From: Streptomyces populi
GTDB lineage: Bacteria > Actinomycetota > Actinomycetes > Streptomycetales > Streptomycetaceae
Assembly (NCBI RefSeq): GCF_002911015.1
Contig: NZ_KZ626870.1
Span: forward strand, 1-64,000
Direction of reading: 5' to 3'
Length of the DNA: 64,000 nucleotides
Part shown: piece after piece, positions 7,752 to 15,817 of the stretch
How the letters are laid out: each line of letters starts with the position of its first letter
How positions within the stretch are numbered: the first letter of the stretch is position 1
Made by a program: the position numbers and the translations under genes
The notes under the pieces: generated by a model
What the model was told of the DNA's origin: nothing
Seen by the model: only the letters and a program-made list of their open reading frames with translations
Databases searched by the model: none

Positions 7752-9614
7752 ATGAGGAGATCCATTCGGGCGGCCCGGCTGATCCTCGCCGGGCTGCTCA
7801 CCACCGCGGGATTCACCGCGGCCGCGCCCGCGCACGCCGCGGGCGAGCAGGTCACCGCCTATCTCACGACGACGGACGACGACGGCGGACGCCATGTCGT
7901 GCGCGGGCTCCAGGCCCAGGCGCCGTTCGCCTTCCAGTCCGGCAGCGGCGGCAACGGCGAGAACATCACCGTCGACGAGAACACCCGGTACCAGACCTTC
8001 ACCGGCGGCGGCGCGTCCTTCACCGACACCGCGGCCTGGCTGATGAACAGCAGCGGCGCCCTGTCACAGAGCACCCGCGACGCGACGATGCGCAAGCTGT
8101 TCTCGCCGACGGACGGGATCGGGCTGTCCTTCCTGCGCAACCCCATGGGCGCCTCGGACCTCGCCCGCTACGGCTACACCTACGACGACGTGCCGGCCGG
8201 GCAGAGCGACCCGAACCTCGCGCAGTTCTCCATCGCGCACGACCTGGCCGACGTGGTGCCCCTCACGAAGCAGGCGCTCCAGCTCAACCCCTCCCTGACG
8301 GTGATGGCCTCGCCGTGGACGGCGCCGGCCTGGATGAAGGACAGCGGGTCGCTGAACGGCGGCTGGCTGAAGGCGGAGGACTACGGCGCGTACGCCTCGT
8401 ACTTCGTGAAGTACCTCCAGGCGTACCGGGACCAGGGCGTCCCCGTCTCGTACGTCACCGCCCAGAACGAGCCGACCTGCTGCTCGGGCTACCCGTCGAT
8501 GAGCTGGAACGCCTCGGGGCTCGCCTACTTCACCAAGAGCGAGCTGCTGCCGAAGCTCCAGGCGGCCGGGCTGTCCACCAAGGTGCTCGCCCACGACTGG
8601 AACTGGGACGTGTACGACTCCTACGCCGCGGCGACGGTCGACGACGCGGCGGTCCGCTCGCACCCGAACTTCGGCGGGATCGCCTGGCACGGGTACGGCG
8701 GTGACATCGCCAAGCAGACGAGCGTGCACAACCAGTACCCGGGCCTCGACGCCTTCGGGACCGAGCACTCCGGTGGCACCTGGATCGCGAACCAGCAGCG
8801 CGAGGACATGCTCAACATCGTCGACTACACCCGCAACTGGGCGAAGTCGGTGACCAAGTGGTCGCTCGCCGTGGACCAGAACAAGGGTCCGCACAACGGG
8901 GGCTGCGGCACCTGCACCGGACTGATCACCGTGCACAACGGGGACGGGGCGAGCGGGACCGTCGACTACACGGTCGAGTACTACACGATGGGGCACCTGA
9001 CGAAGTTCGTCCGGCCCGGGGCGCAGCGGATCGCCTCCACCGCGTCGTCGGCCGTCCCGAACGTCGCCTGGCGCAACCCCGACGGGTCGAAGGCGCTGAT
9101 CGCCTACAACGACGGCACGGGGGCGAAGACGGTCACCGTCAACTGGGGCGGGCAACACGCGACGTACTCGCTGCCCGGCAGGACCTCGGCGACCTTCACC
9201 TGGTCCGGCACGCCGTCGGGCGGGGACGGTCGGACGGGGGCGTTCGTCGGGCTGGCGGGCAAGTGCCTCGACGTGGCGGGCGCGTCGAACGCCAACGGCA
9301 CGGCCGTGCAGCTCTACGACTGCAACGGGACCGCGGCGCAGTCCTGGACCGTGGGGGCCGACGGATCGGTGCGTGCGCTCGGGAAGTGCCTCGACGTCAC
9401 GTCGGGGTCGATCTCCGACGGCGCCAAGGTCCAGCTCTACGACTGCAACGGCTCGGGCGCCCAGCGGTGGTCGTACAACTCCTCGACGGGTGCTGTGGTC
9501 AACACCGCGGCGAACAGGTGCCTCGACGTGACGGACAACTCGTCGGCGAACGGGGCGCGGGCGCAGATCTGGTCCTGCACCGGGGCCGCCAATCAGAAAT
9601 GGCAGCTGCGGTAG
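7752..9614 (+). CDS. Secreted GH30 glycosidase with C-terminal ricin-type lectin domain
   Basis: 620 residues. The signal peptide ends ...APAHA (about residue 29). Residues about 45-490 form the GH30 barrel and beta-sandwich, with acid/base Glu240 in TAQNEP and nucleophile Glu338 in FGTEHSGG. Residues about 497-620 are a CBM13/ricin-B trefoil with three QxW-type repeats (AAQSW, GAQRW, ANQKW) and KCLDV/RCLDV motifs. Family members hydrolyse beta-1,6-glucan, beta-1,6-galactan, glucosylceramide or glucuronoxylan; the subfamily cannot be fixed by eye. ATG 7752 follows GAAGGG. Pairing with the divergent GH3 beta-glucosidase favours a beta-glucan substrate such as fungal wall beta-1,6-glucan (inference). 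Confidence 0.92.
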   Translation: MRRSIRAARLILAGLLTTAGFTAAAPAHAAGEQVTAYLTTTDDDGGRHVVRGLQAQAPFAFQSGSGGNGENITVDENTRYQTFTGGGASFTDTAAWLMNSSGALSQSTRDATMRKLFSPTDGIGLSFLRNPMGASDLARYGYTYDDVPAGQSDPNLAQFSIAHDLADVVPLTKQALQLNPSLTVMASPWTAPAWMKDSGSLNGGWLKAEDYGAYASYFVKYLQAYRDQGVPVSYVTAQNEPTCCSGYPSMSWNASGLAYFTKSELLPKLQAAGLSTKVLAHDWNWDVYDSYAAATVDDAAVRSHPNFGGIAWHGYGGDIAKQTSVHNQYPGLDAFGTEHSGGTWIANQQREDMLNIVDYTRNWAKSVTKWSLAVDQNKGPHNGGCGTCTGLITVHNGDGASGTVDYTVEYYTMGHLTKFVRPGAQRIASTASSAVPNVAWRNPDGSKALIAYNDGTGAKTVTVNWGGQHATYSLPGRTSATFTWSGTPSGGDGRTGAFVGLAGKCLDVAGASNANGTAVQLYDCNGTAAQSWTVGADGSVRALGKCLDVTSGSISDGAKVQLYDCNGSGAQRWSYNSSTGAVVNTAANRCLDVTDNSSANGARAQIWSCTGAANQKWQLR

Positions 9615-9648
9615 CCGTCCGGCGGAACGGAGGAGCAGGGACGCCGTG

Positions 9649-9685
9649 AACGCCGGAGGGTGGGGCGGCCCCGCCCTCCGGCGTT
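9649..9685. terminator. Convergent hairpin terminator
   Basis: Arms 9649-9665 and 9669-9685 pair over 17 bp with one T/C-type irregularity and a 3-nt loop. It sits between the convergent GH30 gene and cimA. Confidence 0.8.
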
Positions 9686-9693
9686 CGGGGCGG

Positions 9694-11298
9694 TCACGAC
9701 GCGGGTTCCACCCCGGCCCGCAGCAGCCCGTAGGTGTACGCGTCCTCCAGTGCCTGCCAGGACGCGGCGATGACGTTCTCGGCGACGCCGACCGTGGACC
9801 ACTCCCCCGTGCCGTCGGAGGTGGAGATCAGGACGCGGGTCGTGGACTGCGTGCCGTGCTTGCCCTCCAGGATGCGGACCTTGTAGTCGACCAGCTCCAG
9901 CTTGGCGAGCTGCGGGTAGATCGTCTCCAGGGCCACGCGCAGGGCGCGGTCGAGGGCGTTGACCGGACCGTTGCCCTCGGCGGTGGCGACGATGCGCTCG
10001 CCCTTGGCGAAGAGCTTGACCGTGGCCTCGTTGGCGTGGCTGCCGTCGGGGCGGTCCTCGACGATGGCCCGCCAGGACTCGACCTCGAAGTAGGTGCGCG
10101 CCCTGCCCTCGGCCTCGGCGCGCAGCAGCAGCTCGAAGGAGGCGTCGGCGGCTTCGTAGGTGTAGCCCTTGAGCTCGCGCTCCTTGACGCGCTCGACGAC
10201 CCGGCCGACCAGTTCGCGGTCGCCGCCGAGGTCGACGCCGAGCTCCTTGCCCTTGAGCTCGATGGAGGCGCGGCCGGCCATGTCGGAGACCAGCATGCGC
10301 ATGGTGTTGCCGACCTGTTCGGGGTCGATGTGCTGGTACAGGTCCGGGTCGACCTTGATCGCGGAGGCGTGCAGGCCCGCCTTGTGCGCGAAGGCCGACA
10401 CTCCCACGTAGGGCTGATGGGTGGAGGGGGTCAGGTTGACCACCTCCGCGATCGCGTGCGAGATCCGGGTCATCTCGCGCAGCGCGCCCTCCGGGAGCAC
10501 CTTCTTGCCGTACTTGAGTTCCAGGGCGGCGACGACAGGGAAGAGGTTGGAGTTGCCGACCCGCTCGCCGTAGCCGTTGGCGGTGCACTGGACGTGGGTG
10601 GCGCCCGCGTCGACGGCGGCCAGGGTGTTGGCGACCGCGCAGCCGGTGTCGTCCTGGGCGTGGATGCCGAGCCGGGCCCCGGTGTCGGCCAGGACGGTGG
10701 AGACCACGGCCTGGACCTGGGCGGGGAGCATGCCGCCGTTGGTGTCGCACAGCACGACCACGTCGGCGCCGGCCTCGTGGGCGGCCCGCACCACGGACTT
10801 GGCGTAGGCGGAATTGGCGCGGTAGCCGTCGAAGAAGTGCTCGCAGTCCACGAACACCCGCCGCCCCTGCGCGACCAGGTGGGAGACGGTGTCGCGGACC
10901 ATCTCCAGGTTCTCCTCCAGCGTGGTGCGCAGCGCCAGCTCCACGTGCCGGTCGTGGGACTTGGCGACCAGCGTGATCACCGGGGCGCCCGAGTCCAGGA
11001 GCGCCTTGACCTGGGGGTCCTCCGAGGCCTTGCCGCCGGCCCGACGGGTCGCGCCGAAGGCCACGAGCTGCGCGTGCCGGAAGTCGATCTCCTGGGCGGC
11101 GCGGGCGAAGAACTCGGTGTCGCGGGGGTTGGCGCCGGGCCAGCCGCCCTCGATGAAGCCCACCCCGAAGTCGTCCAGGTGCCGCGCGATGGCCAGTTTG
11201 TCCGCCACGGTGAGGTTGATGCCCTCGCGCTGCGCGCCGTCGCGCAGCGTCGTGTCGAAGACGTGGAAGGAATCGTCGACTTCGCTGGTCTCGGTCAT
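9694..11298 (-). CDS. cimA: Citramalate synthase
   Basis: 534-residue member of the LeuA/HMGL family. It condenses pyruvate with acetyl-CoA to (R)-citramalate, the first step of the threonine-independent route to 2-ketobutyrate and isoleucine. The catalytic barrel starts HVFDTTLRDGAQREG, with FIEGGWPGANPRDTEFF, DTNGGMLP and the metal-site HAQDDTGCAVANTLAA; the last ~150 residues are the LeuA dimer (allosteric) domain. The motif set and length fit CimA rather than 2-isopropylmalate synthase, although older annotations call this gene leuA2. ATG 11298. The transcript has a short Ile-containing leader peptide and a hairpin with a U-tract upstream, pointing to attenuation by isoleucine supply. Confidence 0.93.
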   Translation of the reverse strand: MTETSEVDDSFHVFDTTLRDGAQREGINLTVADKLAIARHLDDFGVGFIEGGWPGANPRDTEFFARAAQEIDFRHAQLVAFGATRRAGGKASEDPQVKALLDSGAPVITLVAKSHDRHVELALRTTLEENLEMVRDTVSHLVAQGRRVFVDCEHFFDGYRANSAYAKSVVRAAHEAGADVVVLCDTNGGMLPAQVQAVVSTVLADTGARLGIHAQDDTGCAVANTLAAVDAGATHVQCTANGYGERVGNSNLFPVVAALELKYGKKVLPEGALREMTRISHAIAEVVNLTPSTHQPYVGVSAFAHKAGLHASAIKVDPDLYQHIDPEQVGNTMRMLVSDMAGRASIELKGKELGVDLGGDRELVGRVVERVKERELKGYTYEAADASFELLLRAEAEGRARTYFEVESWRAIVEDRPDGSHANEATVKLFAKGERIVATAEGNGPVNALDRALRVALETIYPQLAKLELVDYKVRILEGKHGTQSTTRVLISTSDGTGEWSTVGVAENVIAASWQALEDAYTYGLLRAGVEPAS

Positions 11299-11407
11299 GG
11301 TCTCAAGGCTCCTGTATTGAAACTCGGTCTACCGGAATGACCGGCTCCACCGTCCCCAATGATCCCGCGCGCGCCGCGCTCCCGGCTGAAGGTGGGCCAG
11401 AAACGCG

Positions 11408-11432
11408 AAAAACCCCTCGCGGGTGCGAGAGG
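11408..11432 (-). terminator. Attenuator hairpin of cimA
   Basis: On the - strand: CCTCTCGC, loop ACCC, GCGAGGGG, then TTTTTC. The stem is 8 bp (one G-T pair) with a genuine U-tract, rare in this genome, 110 nt before the cimA start and 56 nt after the leader peptide stop. The ilvB leader ends with a very similar GAGGGGTTTTTT. Confidence 0.75.
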
Positions 11433-11487
11433 TCTGCGCGCGGGTCGAGGACGACGGTGTCCGCCCGCACCTGGTCGTGCGTGGCGG

Positions 11488-11523
11488 TCACTGCGGACCG
11501 GCGCGCCTGCTGCCAATAATCAT
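11488..11523 (-). CDS. Candidate cimA leader peptide
   Basis: The frame encodes MIIGSRRAGPQ (11 residues). It has two consecutive isoleucines, both written ATT, a codon that is rare in Streptomyces. It lies directly upstream of the U-tract hairpin in front of the gene for the first step of isoleucine synthesis. Ribosome stalling at ATT-ATT would report low Ile-tRNA. There is no strong Shine-Dalgarno, so expression is not certain. Confidence 0.55.
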   Translation of the reverse strand: MIIGSRRAGPQ

Positions 11524-11626
11524 GGCGAACGAGAGCACGGGGGCAGTCTGGCACATTCCGCCTCCGCGATCACACGGTGTCTCAGGATGCGAGCACTGGG
11601 CTACGTGACCGACGGACGGCGGACGT

Positions 11627-12217
11627 TCAGCCCAGCGACGTGTCGAGGAACTCCTTCACGTGGGACAGTACCTGCTCGCGGCTGGTGCCGCGCAGGCCGA
11701 TCGCCACGTGGATGGAGAAGCCGTCCAGCAGGGCGCGCAGCCGGGCGCCGAAGCGGTCCGCGTCGAGGGGACGGAACTCGCCGCGCGAGACGCCCTCGGC
11801 GAGCAGCGCGACGAGGTCCCGGTGCCAGGCTCCCTCGATGGCGGCCTGCCGTTCGCGGGCGTCGTCGTCCGCGCTCTGGGAGTGGTTCCAGACCTCCAGC
11901 CACAGGGTCCAGTGCGGGTCCCGGTGACCGTCGGGGACGTACAGGTCGACGTAGGCGTCCAGGCGCTCGCGGGCGGTCGTGGGCGCGGCGAGCAGCCGGC
12001 CGCGCTCGGTGCCGAGGCGGCCCTCGCTCCACTCCAGGGTGCGCAGCAGCAGCTCGTCCTTGGAGCGGAAGTAGTAGAGGAGATGGCCGCTGCTCATGCC
12101 GACCTCACGGCCGAGCGCCGCCATGGTGAGCTTCTCCAGACCGCGCTCGGCGATCATCTCCATGGCGGCGGCGAGGACCTCCTCGCGCGGTGGCGCGTTC
12201 CTCCGCGCACCGGCCAT
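11627..12217 (-). CDS. TetR family regulator, likely of the agmatine deiminase/urease operon
   Basis: 196 residues. The N-terminal helix-turn-helix (residues about 10-60; LEKLTMAALGREVGMSSGHLLYYFRSKDELL) is typical of TetR, with the SGHLLYYF variant of recognition helix seen in the BetI-like branch. The rest is the ligand/dimer domain (TetR_C_6-like). It lies 15 nt downstream of the agmatine deiminase gene on the same strand and is probably the last gene of the ureAB-ureC-aguA-tetR operon. The perfect palindrome at 15797-15817, just before ureAB, is the obvious candidate operator, which would make the operon autoregulated (inference). Confidence 0.9.
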   Translation of the reverse strand: MAGARRNAPPREEVLAAAMEMIAERGLEKLTMAALGREVGMSSGHLLYYFRSKDELLLRTLEWSEGRLGTERGRLLAAPTTARERLDAYVDLYVPDGHRDPHWTLWLEVWNHSQSADDDARERQAAIEGAWHRDLVALLAEGVSRGEFRPLDADRFGARLRALLDGFSIHVAIGLRGTSREQVLSHVKEFLDTSLG

Positions 12218-12232
12218 CCCTGACTCCCGTCG

Positions 12233-13270
12233 TCAGACCTTCGGCTGCTGCTGGGTGATGCAGTGGATGCCACCGCCGCCCGCGAAGATCGTACGTGCGT
12301 CCACCAGGGTCACGGTCCGCTCGGGGAAGAGCCGCCGGAAGATGTCCGCCGCGGTCTCGTCGCGCGGGTCGTCGAAGCCGCACAGGACGACGCCGCCGTT
12401 GCAGAGGTAGTGGTTGATGTAGGAGTAGTCGGCCCAGTGGCCGTCGGCCTCCAGGACGGTCGGGGCGGGGACCTCGACGACCTCGATGGCGCGGCCGCGC
12501 GCGTCGGTCTGGGCCCTCAGCAGCCCGATGACCTCCCGGCTGACCTCGTGGTCGGGGTGCGCGGGGTCCTGCTGGGAGTGCGCGACGATCACGCCGGGCC
12601 GGGCGAAGGCGGCGACGATGTCGACGTGGCCGAGGGTGCCGAAGCCGTACGGGGGGTAGTCGCCGGTCAGTCCGCGCGGCAGCCAGATGGCCTTCTCGGT
12701 GCCGAGCTGGGCGTGGATCTCCGCCTCGACCTGCTCGCGGGTCCAGCCGGGGTTGCGCTCGGGGCCGAGCTGCACGGTCTCGGTGAGCAGCACGGTGCCC
12801 TCGCCGTCGACGTGGATCGCGCCGCCCTCGTTGACCAGCCGGGAGGCGTACGTCTTCGCGCCGGCCAGGCCCGCGACCTCGGCGCCGATCTTGGAGTCGT
12901 GCTCCCAGCGGGCCCACTCCTGGGCGCCCCAGCCGTTGAACGTCCAGTCCACGGCGGCGAGTCCGCCCTGCCCGTCGGTGAGGAAGGTGGGGCCGATGTC
13001 GCGCATCCAGGCGTCGTCGAGTTCCCGCTCGACGGTGTCGACGCCGGGGCCGAGGAGTTCGGCGGCCGGCGCGGACTGGCCCGGGCCGCACACCACGGTG
13101 ACGGGCTCGAAGCGGCGGACCGCGCGGGCCACCGCCGCCCAGGCGGCACGGGAGGCGGCGAGGTCCTCGGGGCTGTCGAAGGTGGGGTTGGGGCCCGGCC
13201 ACGCCATCCAGGTGCGCTCGTGCGGGGTCCACTCGGCGGGCATGCGGAAGCCGTCGGCGGCAGCAGACAT
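12233..13270 (-). CDS. aguA: Agmatine deiminase (peptidyl-arginine deiminase family)
   Basis: 345 residues of the PAD/agmatine deiminase family. It hydrolyses agmatine to N-carbamoylputrescine and ammonia. Visible motifs are MPAEWTPHERTWMAWP at the N-terminus, DAWMRDIGPTF, NEGGAIHVDGEGTVLLTE, GHVDIVAAF and the C-terminal GGGGIHCITQQQP with nucleophile Cys337. Length fits the family (about 340-370). It follows ureC after a 16-bp tandem repeat and precedes the TetR gene. No N-carbamoylputrescine amidohydrolase (aguB) is adjacent, so the fate of the carbamoyl product is open; the neighbouring urease-like enzyme is a speculative candidate. Confidence 0.92.
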   Translation of the reverse strand: MSAAADGFRMPAEWTPHERTWMAWPGPNPTFDSPEDLAASRAAWAAVARAVRRFEPVTVVCGPGQSAPAAELLGPGVDTVERELDDAWMRDIGPTFLTDGQGGLAAVDWTFNGWGAQEWARWEHDSKIGAEVAGLAGAKTYASRLVNEGGAIHVDGEGTVLLTETVQLGPERNPGWTREQVEAEIHAQLGTEKAIWLPRGLTGDYPPYGFGTLGHVDIVAAFARPGVIVAHSQQDPAHPDHEVSREVIGLLRAQTDARGRAIEVVEVPAPTVLEADGHWADYSYINHYLCNGGVVLCGFDDPRDETAADIFRRLFPERTVTLVDARTIFAGGGGIHCITQQQPKV

Positions 13271-13288
13271 GGGGGATCCTTACGAGCT

Positions 13289-13363
13289 GTGTCGGTTACG
13301 GACTGTGTCGGTTACGGGCGGTGTCGGCTGTGGGCGGTGTCGGCTGTGGGCTGTGTCGGTCAC
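13289..13363. repeat. 16-bp tandem repeat between ureC and aguA
   Basis: Consecutive 16-bp units starting GTGTCGG at 13289, 13305, 13321, 13337 and a partial unit at 13353. Units 1-2 carry GTTACGG, units 3-4 carry GCTGTGG. The array fills the intergenic gap and runs over the ureC stop codon. Confidence 0.85.
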
Positions 13364-15069
13364 AAGAAGTACAGGCGGTTGAGGGAGACCGAGTCGGCGG
13401 GCTCGGAGCGCAGCGGTTCGCCGTCGAGGGTGACCAGTCCGGTGTCCCCGTCCACGTCGACCGCTCCGGTACGGGAGTTGAGGCGCAGGTCGGCGGGGCC
13501 GATGCCGCGGGTGCCGCGGACCGCGACGCGGCGGCGGCGGGTGGGCATGGTGTCGTTGCCCTGGTCGAGCGCGGCCTGCGCGACGAACGCCACGGAGATC
13601 TCCGCGGGGGTCGCGCCGTGTGCCCCGAACTGCGGTCCGAGGATGAGGGGTTCGCAGGTGTCGGTGGCGGCGTTCGGGTCGCCGACGACGCCGTAGGCGG
13701 GGAAGCCGGACTTCAGGACGAGCTGCGGTTTGGCGCCGAAGTACTCGGGGCGCCACAGCACGATGTCGGCGAGCTTGCCGGTCTCGATGGAGCCGACCTC
13801 GTGGGCGAGGCCGTGCGCGACGGCCGGGTTGATCGTCAGTTTGGCCATGTAGCGCAGGACGCGTTCGTTGTCGTGGTCCTCGGGGGCGCCGAACTGCGCC
13901 TTCATCTTCCCGGCCATGGCGAAGGTGCGGCGCACGGTCTCGCCGGCGCGGCCCATGCCCTGGGCGTCCGAGGAGGTGATGCCGATGGCGCCCAGGTCGT
14001 GCAGCACGTCCTCGGCGCCCATGGTCCCGGCGCGGATGCGGTCGCGGGCCATGGCGGCGTCGCCCGGCAGGTCGGTCTTCAGGTCGTGGACGGAGACGAT
14101 CATGCCGTAGTGCTCGGCGACCGCGTCCCGGCCGAAGGGCAGGGTGGGGTTGGTGGAGGACCCGATGACGTTCGGGACGCCCGCCATCTTCAGGACGTTG
14201 GGGACGTGGCCGCCGCCGCAGCCCTCGATGTGAAAGGCGTGGATGGTGCGGCCCTCGAGCACCGCGAGGGTGTCCTCGACCGACAGGCACTCGTTCAACC
14301 CGTCGCTGTGCAGGGCCACTTGGACGTCGTGGTCCTCGGCGACCCGCAGGGCCGTGTCCAGGGCCCGGGTGTGCGCGCCCATGTCCTCGTGGACCTTGAA
14401 GCCGCTGGCCCCGCCCTCGGCGAGCGCCTCGATCAGCGGAGCGGCGTGGGAGGACGAACCCCGGCCCAGGAAGCCGATGTTGACGGGCCAGGCGTCGAAG
14501 GCGGAGAACGCGTGGCCCAGCGCCCAGGGCGAGTTGACGCCGACGCCCCACACGGGCCCGAACTCCTGGCCGATGATCGTGGTGACGCCGGAGGCGAGCG
14601 AGGCCTCCATGATGCGCGGCGACAGCAGGTGCACGTGGGTGTCGACGGCTCCGGCGGTGGCGATGAGCCCCTCGCCGGAGACGATGGAGGTGCCGGTGCC
14701 GACCACGACGTCGACGCCGTCGAGGGTGTCGGGGTTGCCGGCCCGCCCGATCGAGCAGATGCGGCCCCCGCGGATGCCGATGGACACCTTCCGGATGCCC
14801 TGGACGGCGTCGATCACCACGACGTTGCTGACGACGACGTCGCAGGTCTCGCGGACGGCGGCGGCCTTCAGGTGCAGTCCGTCGCGGGCGGTCTTGCCGA
14901 ATCCGGCGAGGAACTCGTCCCCGGGGAGCTGGGCGTCGGACTCGACGCGGACGGTCAGCCCCGAGTCGCCGAGCCGGATGCGGTCCCCGGCGCGGGGGCC
15001 GTGGGTGGCGGCGTACTCGTGGGGGGTGAGGCGGCGGGCCTCGGCGGGGTGGCCTCCGGGGCGGCTCAT
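13360..15069 (-). CDS. ureC: Divergent urease alpha subunit homologue
   Basis: 569 residues, full family length. Aligned by eye with Klebsiella UreC, all nickel ligands are present: His145 and His147 (DTHVH), the carbamylated Lys225 (GFKVHED), His254 (VALHSD), His280 (HAFHIEGCGGGH) and Asp368 (TSSDAQGMG); the acid His328 is also kept. The mobile flap differs: canonical VCHHLD reads SVHDLK here, so the flap Cys is Val327 and the following His is Asp329. The loop GGGTGPAAGTHATT, which touches urea, reads GQEFGPVWGVGVN. The enzyme therefore looks catalytic but may be specialised. Its ATG overlaps the ureAB stop by 4 nt. No ureD/E/F/G accessory genes are nearby. Confidence 0.9.
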   Translation of the reverse strand: MSRPGGHPAEARRLTPHEYAATHGPRAGDRIRLGDSGLTVRVESDAQLPGDEFLAGFGKTARDGLHLKAAAVRETCDVVVSNVVVIDAVQGIRKVSIGIRGGRICSIGRAGNPDTLDGVDVVVGTGTSIVSGEGLIATAGAVDTHVHLLSPRIMEASLASGVTTIIGQEFGPVWGVGVNSPWALGHAFSAFDAWPVNIGFLGRGSSSHAAPLIEALAEGGASGFKVHEDMGAHTRALDTALRVAEDHDVQVALHSDGLNECLSVEDTLAVLEGRTIHAFHIEGCGGGHVPNVLKMAGVPNVIGSSTNPTLPFGRDAVAEHYGMIVSVHDLKTDLPGDAAMARDRIRAGTMGAEDVLHDLGAIGITSSDAQGMGRAGETVRRTFAMAGKMKAQFGAPEDHDNERVLRYMAKLTINPAVAHGLAHEVGSIETGKLADIVLWRPEYFGAKPQLVLKSGFPAYGVVGDPNAATDTCEPLILGPQFGAHGATPAEISVAFVAQAALDQGNDTMPTRRRRVAVRGTRGIGPADLRLNSRTGAVDVDGDTGLVTLDGEPLRSEPADSVSLNRLYFL

Positions 15070-15770
15070 CGTTCGGTCTCCTGGTCACGGGTCTCGGGTA
15101 CGCCGAGGTAGCCGCAGGCGGCGGCCCGGCGCAGGGCCTCTTCCCTGGCCCCGGGGGCGTCCAGCGGCCCGTCGACGAGACCGGCGAAGCCGATCGCGAC
15201 GCGCGCCCCGCCGATGGGCAGCAGCCCCACCTCGGCGCTCTCCCCCGGACCGAAGCGGACGGAGGAGCCGGCGGGCACGGCCAGCCGCATGCCGTAGGCC
15301 GCGGCACGGTCGAAGTCGAGGCGCGGGTTGGCCTCGAAGAAGTGGAAGTGGGAGGTGACGGAGACCGGGACGGCGGCCGTGTTCGTCACGGTCAGCCGGA
15401 CGGCGGCCTCGGGCTCGGCGTGCTCCGGGCCCGGGAGCAGGGCGCCGGGCGCCCGCTCGCCGAGGCCGCCGCCGATGGGGTCGCTCACCACCGCGAGGCG
15501 CGAGCCGTCGTCGAAGACGGCCTCCACGTGCACCTCGGTGACGATGTCCGCGACACCGGGCAGGACGTCGCCCGGGCCGAGGACGGACCGGGCCGCCTCG
15601 ACGGCCTCGGCCAGCCGTCCGCCGTCGCGGGCCACCTCGCAGACGGTGTCCGCGATCAGCGCGGTGGCCTCCGGCACGTTGAGCCGCAGTCCCCGCGCCC
15701 GGCGGGCACGGGCCAGCTCGGCGGCCGAGAACAGCAGCAGCCGGTCACGTTCCGTGGGGGTCAGTCGCAC
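15066..15770 (-). CDS. ureAB: Fused urease gamma-beta subunit
   Basis: 234 residues. The first ~100 are UreA-like (MRLTPTERDRLLLFSAAELARARRARGLRLN, EATALIADTV, VLPGVADIV); the rest is UreB-like with the conserved SHFHFFEANPRLDFDR and GLVDGPLD. Such gamma-beta fusions occur in Helicobacter and some actinobacteria. GTG 15770 follows GGAGG. It is translationally coupled to ureC through an ATGA overlap. The start lies 27 bp from the palindrome at 15797-15817, the presumed operator. It should form the structural scaffold of the (alpha-beta-gamma)3 complex with the divergent UreC. Confidence 0.92.
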   Translation of the reverse strand: MRLTPTERDRLLLFSAAELARARRARGLRLNVPEATALIADTVCEVARDGGRLAEAVEAARSVLGPGDVLPGVADIVTEVHVEAVFDDGSRLAVVSDPIGGGLGERAPGALLPGPEHAEPEAAVRLTVTNTAAVPVSVTSHFHFFEANPRLDFDRAAAYGMRLAVPAGSSVRFGPGESAEVGLLPIGGARVAIGFAGLVDGPLDAPGAREEALRRAAACGYLGVPETRDQETER

Positions 15771-15796
15771 GCCCCGACACCTCCTCGCCTTCCTTC

Positions 15797-15817
15797 GTTT
15801 AGAGCATCACTCTAAAC
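15797..15817. promoter_or_regulatory. Perfect operator-like palindrome between ureAB and permease
   Basis: GTTTAGAG-N5-CTCTAAAC: 8-bp perfect arms in a GC-poor island, 27 bp before ureAB and 119 bp before the divergent permease. It is a classical TetR-type operator layout; the TetR gene at the operon end is the likely partner. A weaker related site, TTGA-N7-TCAA, lies at 15869-15883. Confidence 0.7.

Larger units (their letters stand above)
11299..11626. other. cimA leader region
   Basis: 328 bp between cimA and the TetR gene, both on the - strand. It holds the cimA attenuator (11408-11432) and leader peptide frame (11488-11523); the promoter must lie at about 11530-11600. The last ~25 bp lie downstream of the TetR gene stop. 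Confidence 0.65.

Noticed and set aside
4336..7755. Very long open frame (1139 codons) on the + strand across the GH3 gene
   Set aside because: Antisense shadow caused by GC-biased third positions. It has no domain and a low-complexity Arg/Gly/Val composition; the - strand frame encodes a full GH3 enzyme.
13289..13363. Repeat array considered as CRISPR
   Set aside because: Units are directly adjacent without spacers, only 16 bp, and no cas genes are present.
13360..15069. ureC as a decayed pseudogene
   Set aside because: The frame is intact over the full family length, all metal ligands are kept, and it is translationally coupled to ureAB; the changes are confined to the flap and one loop.
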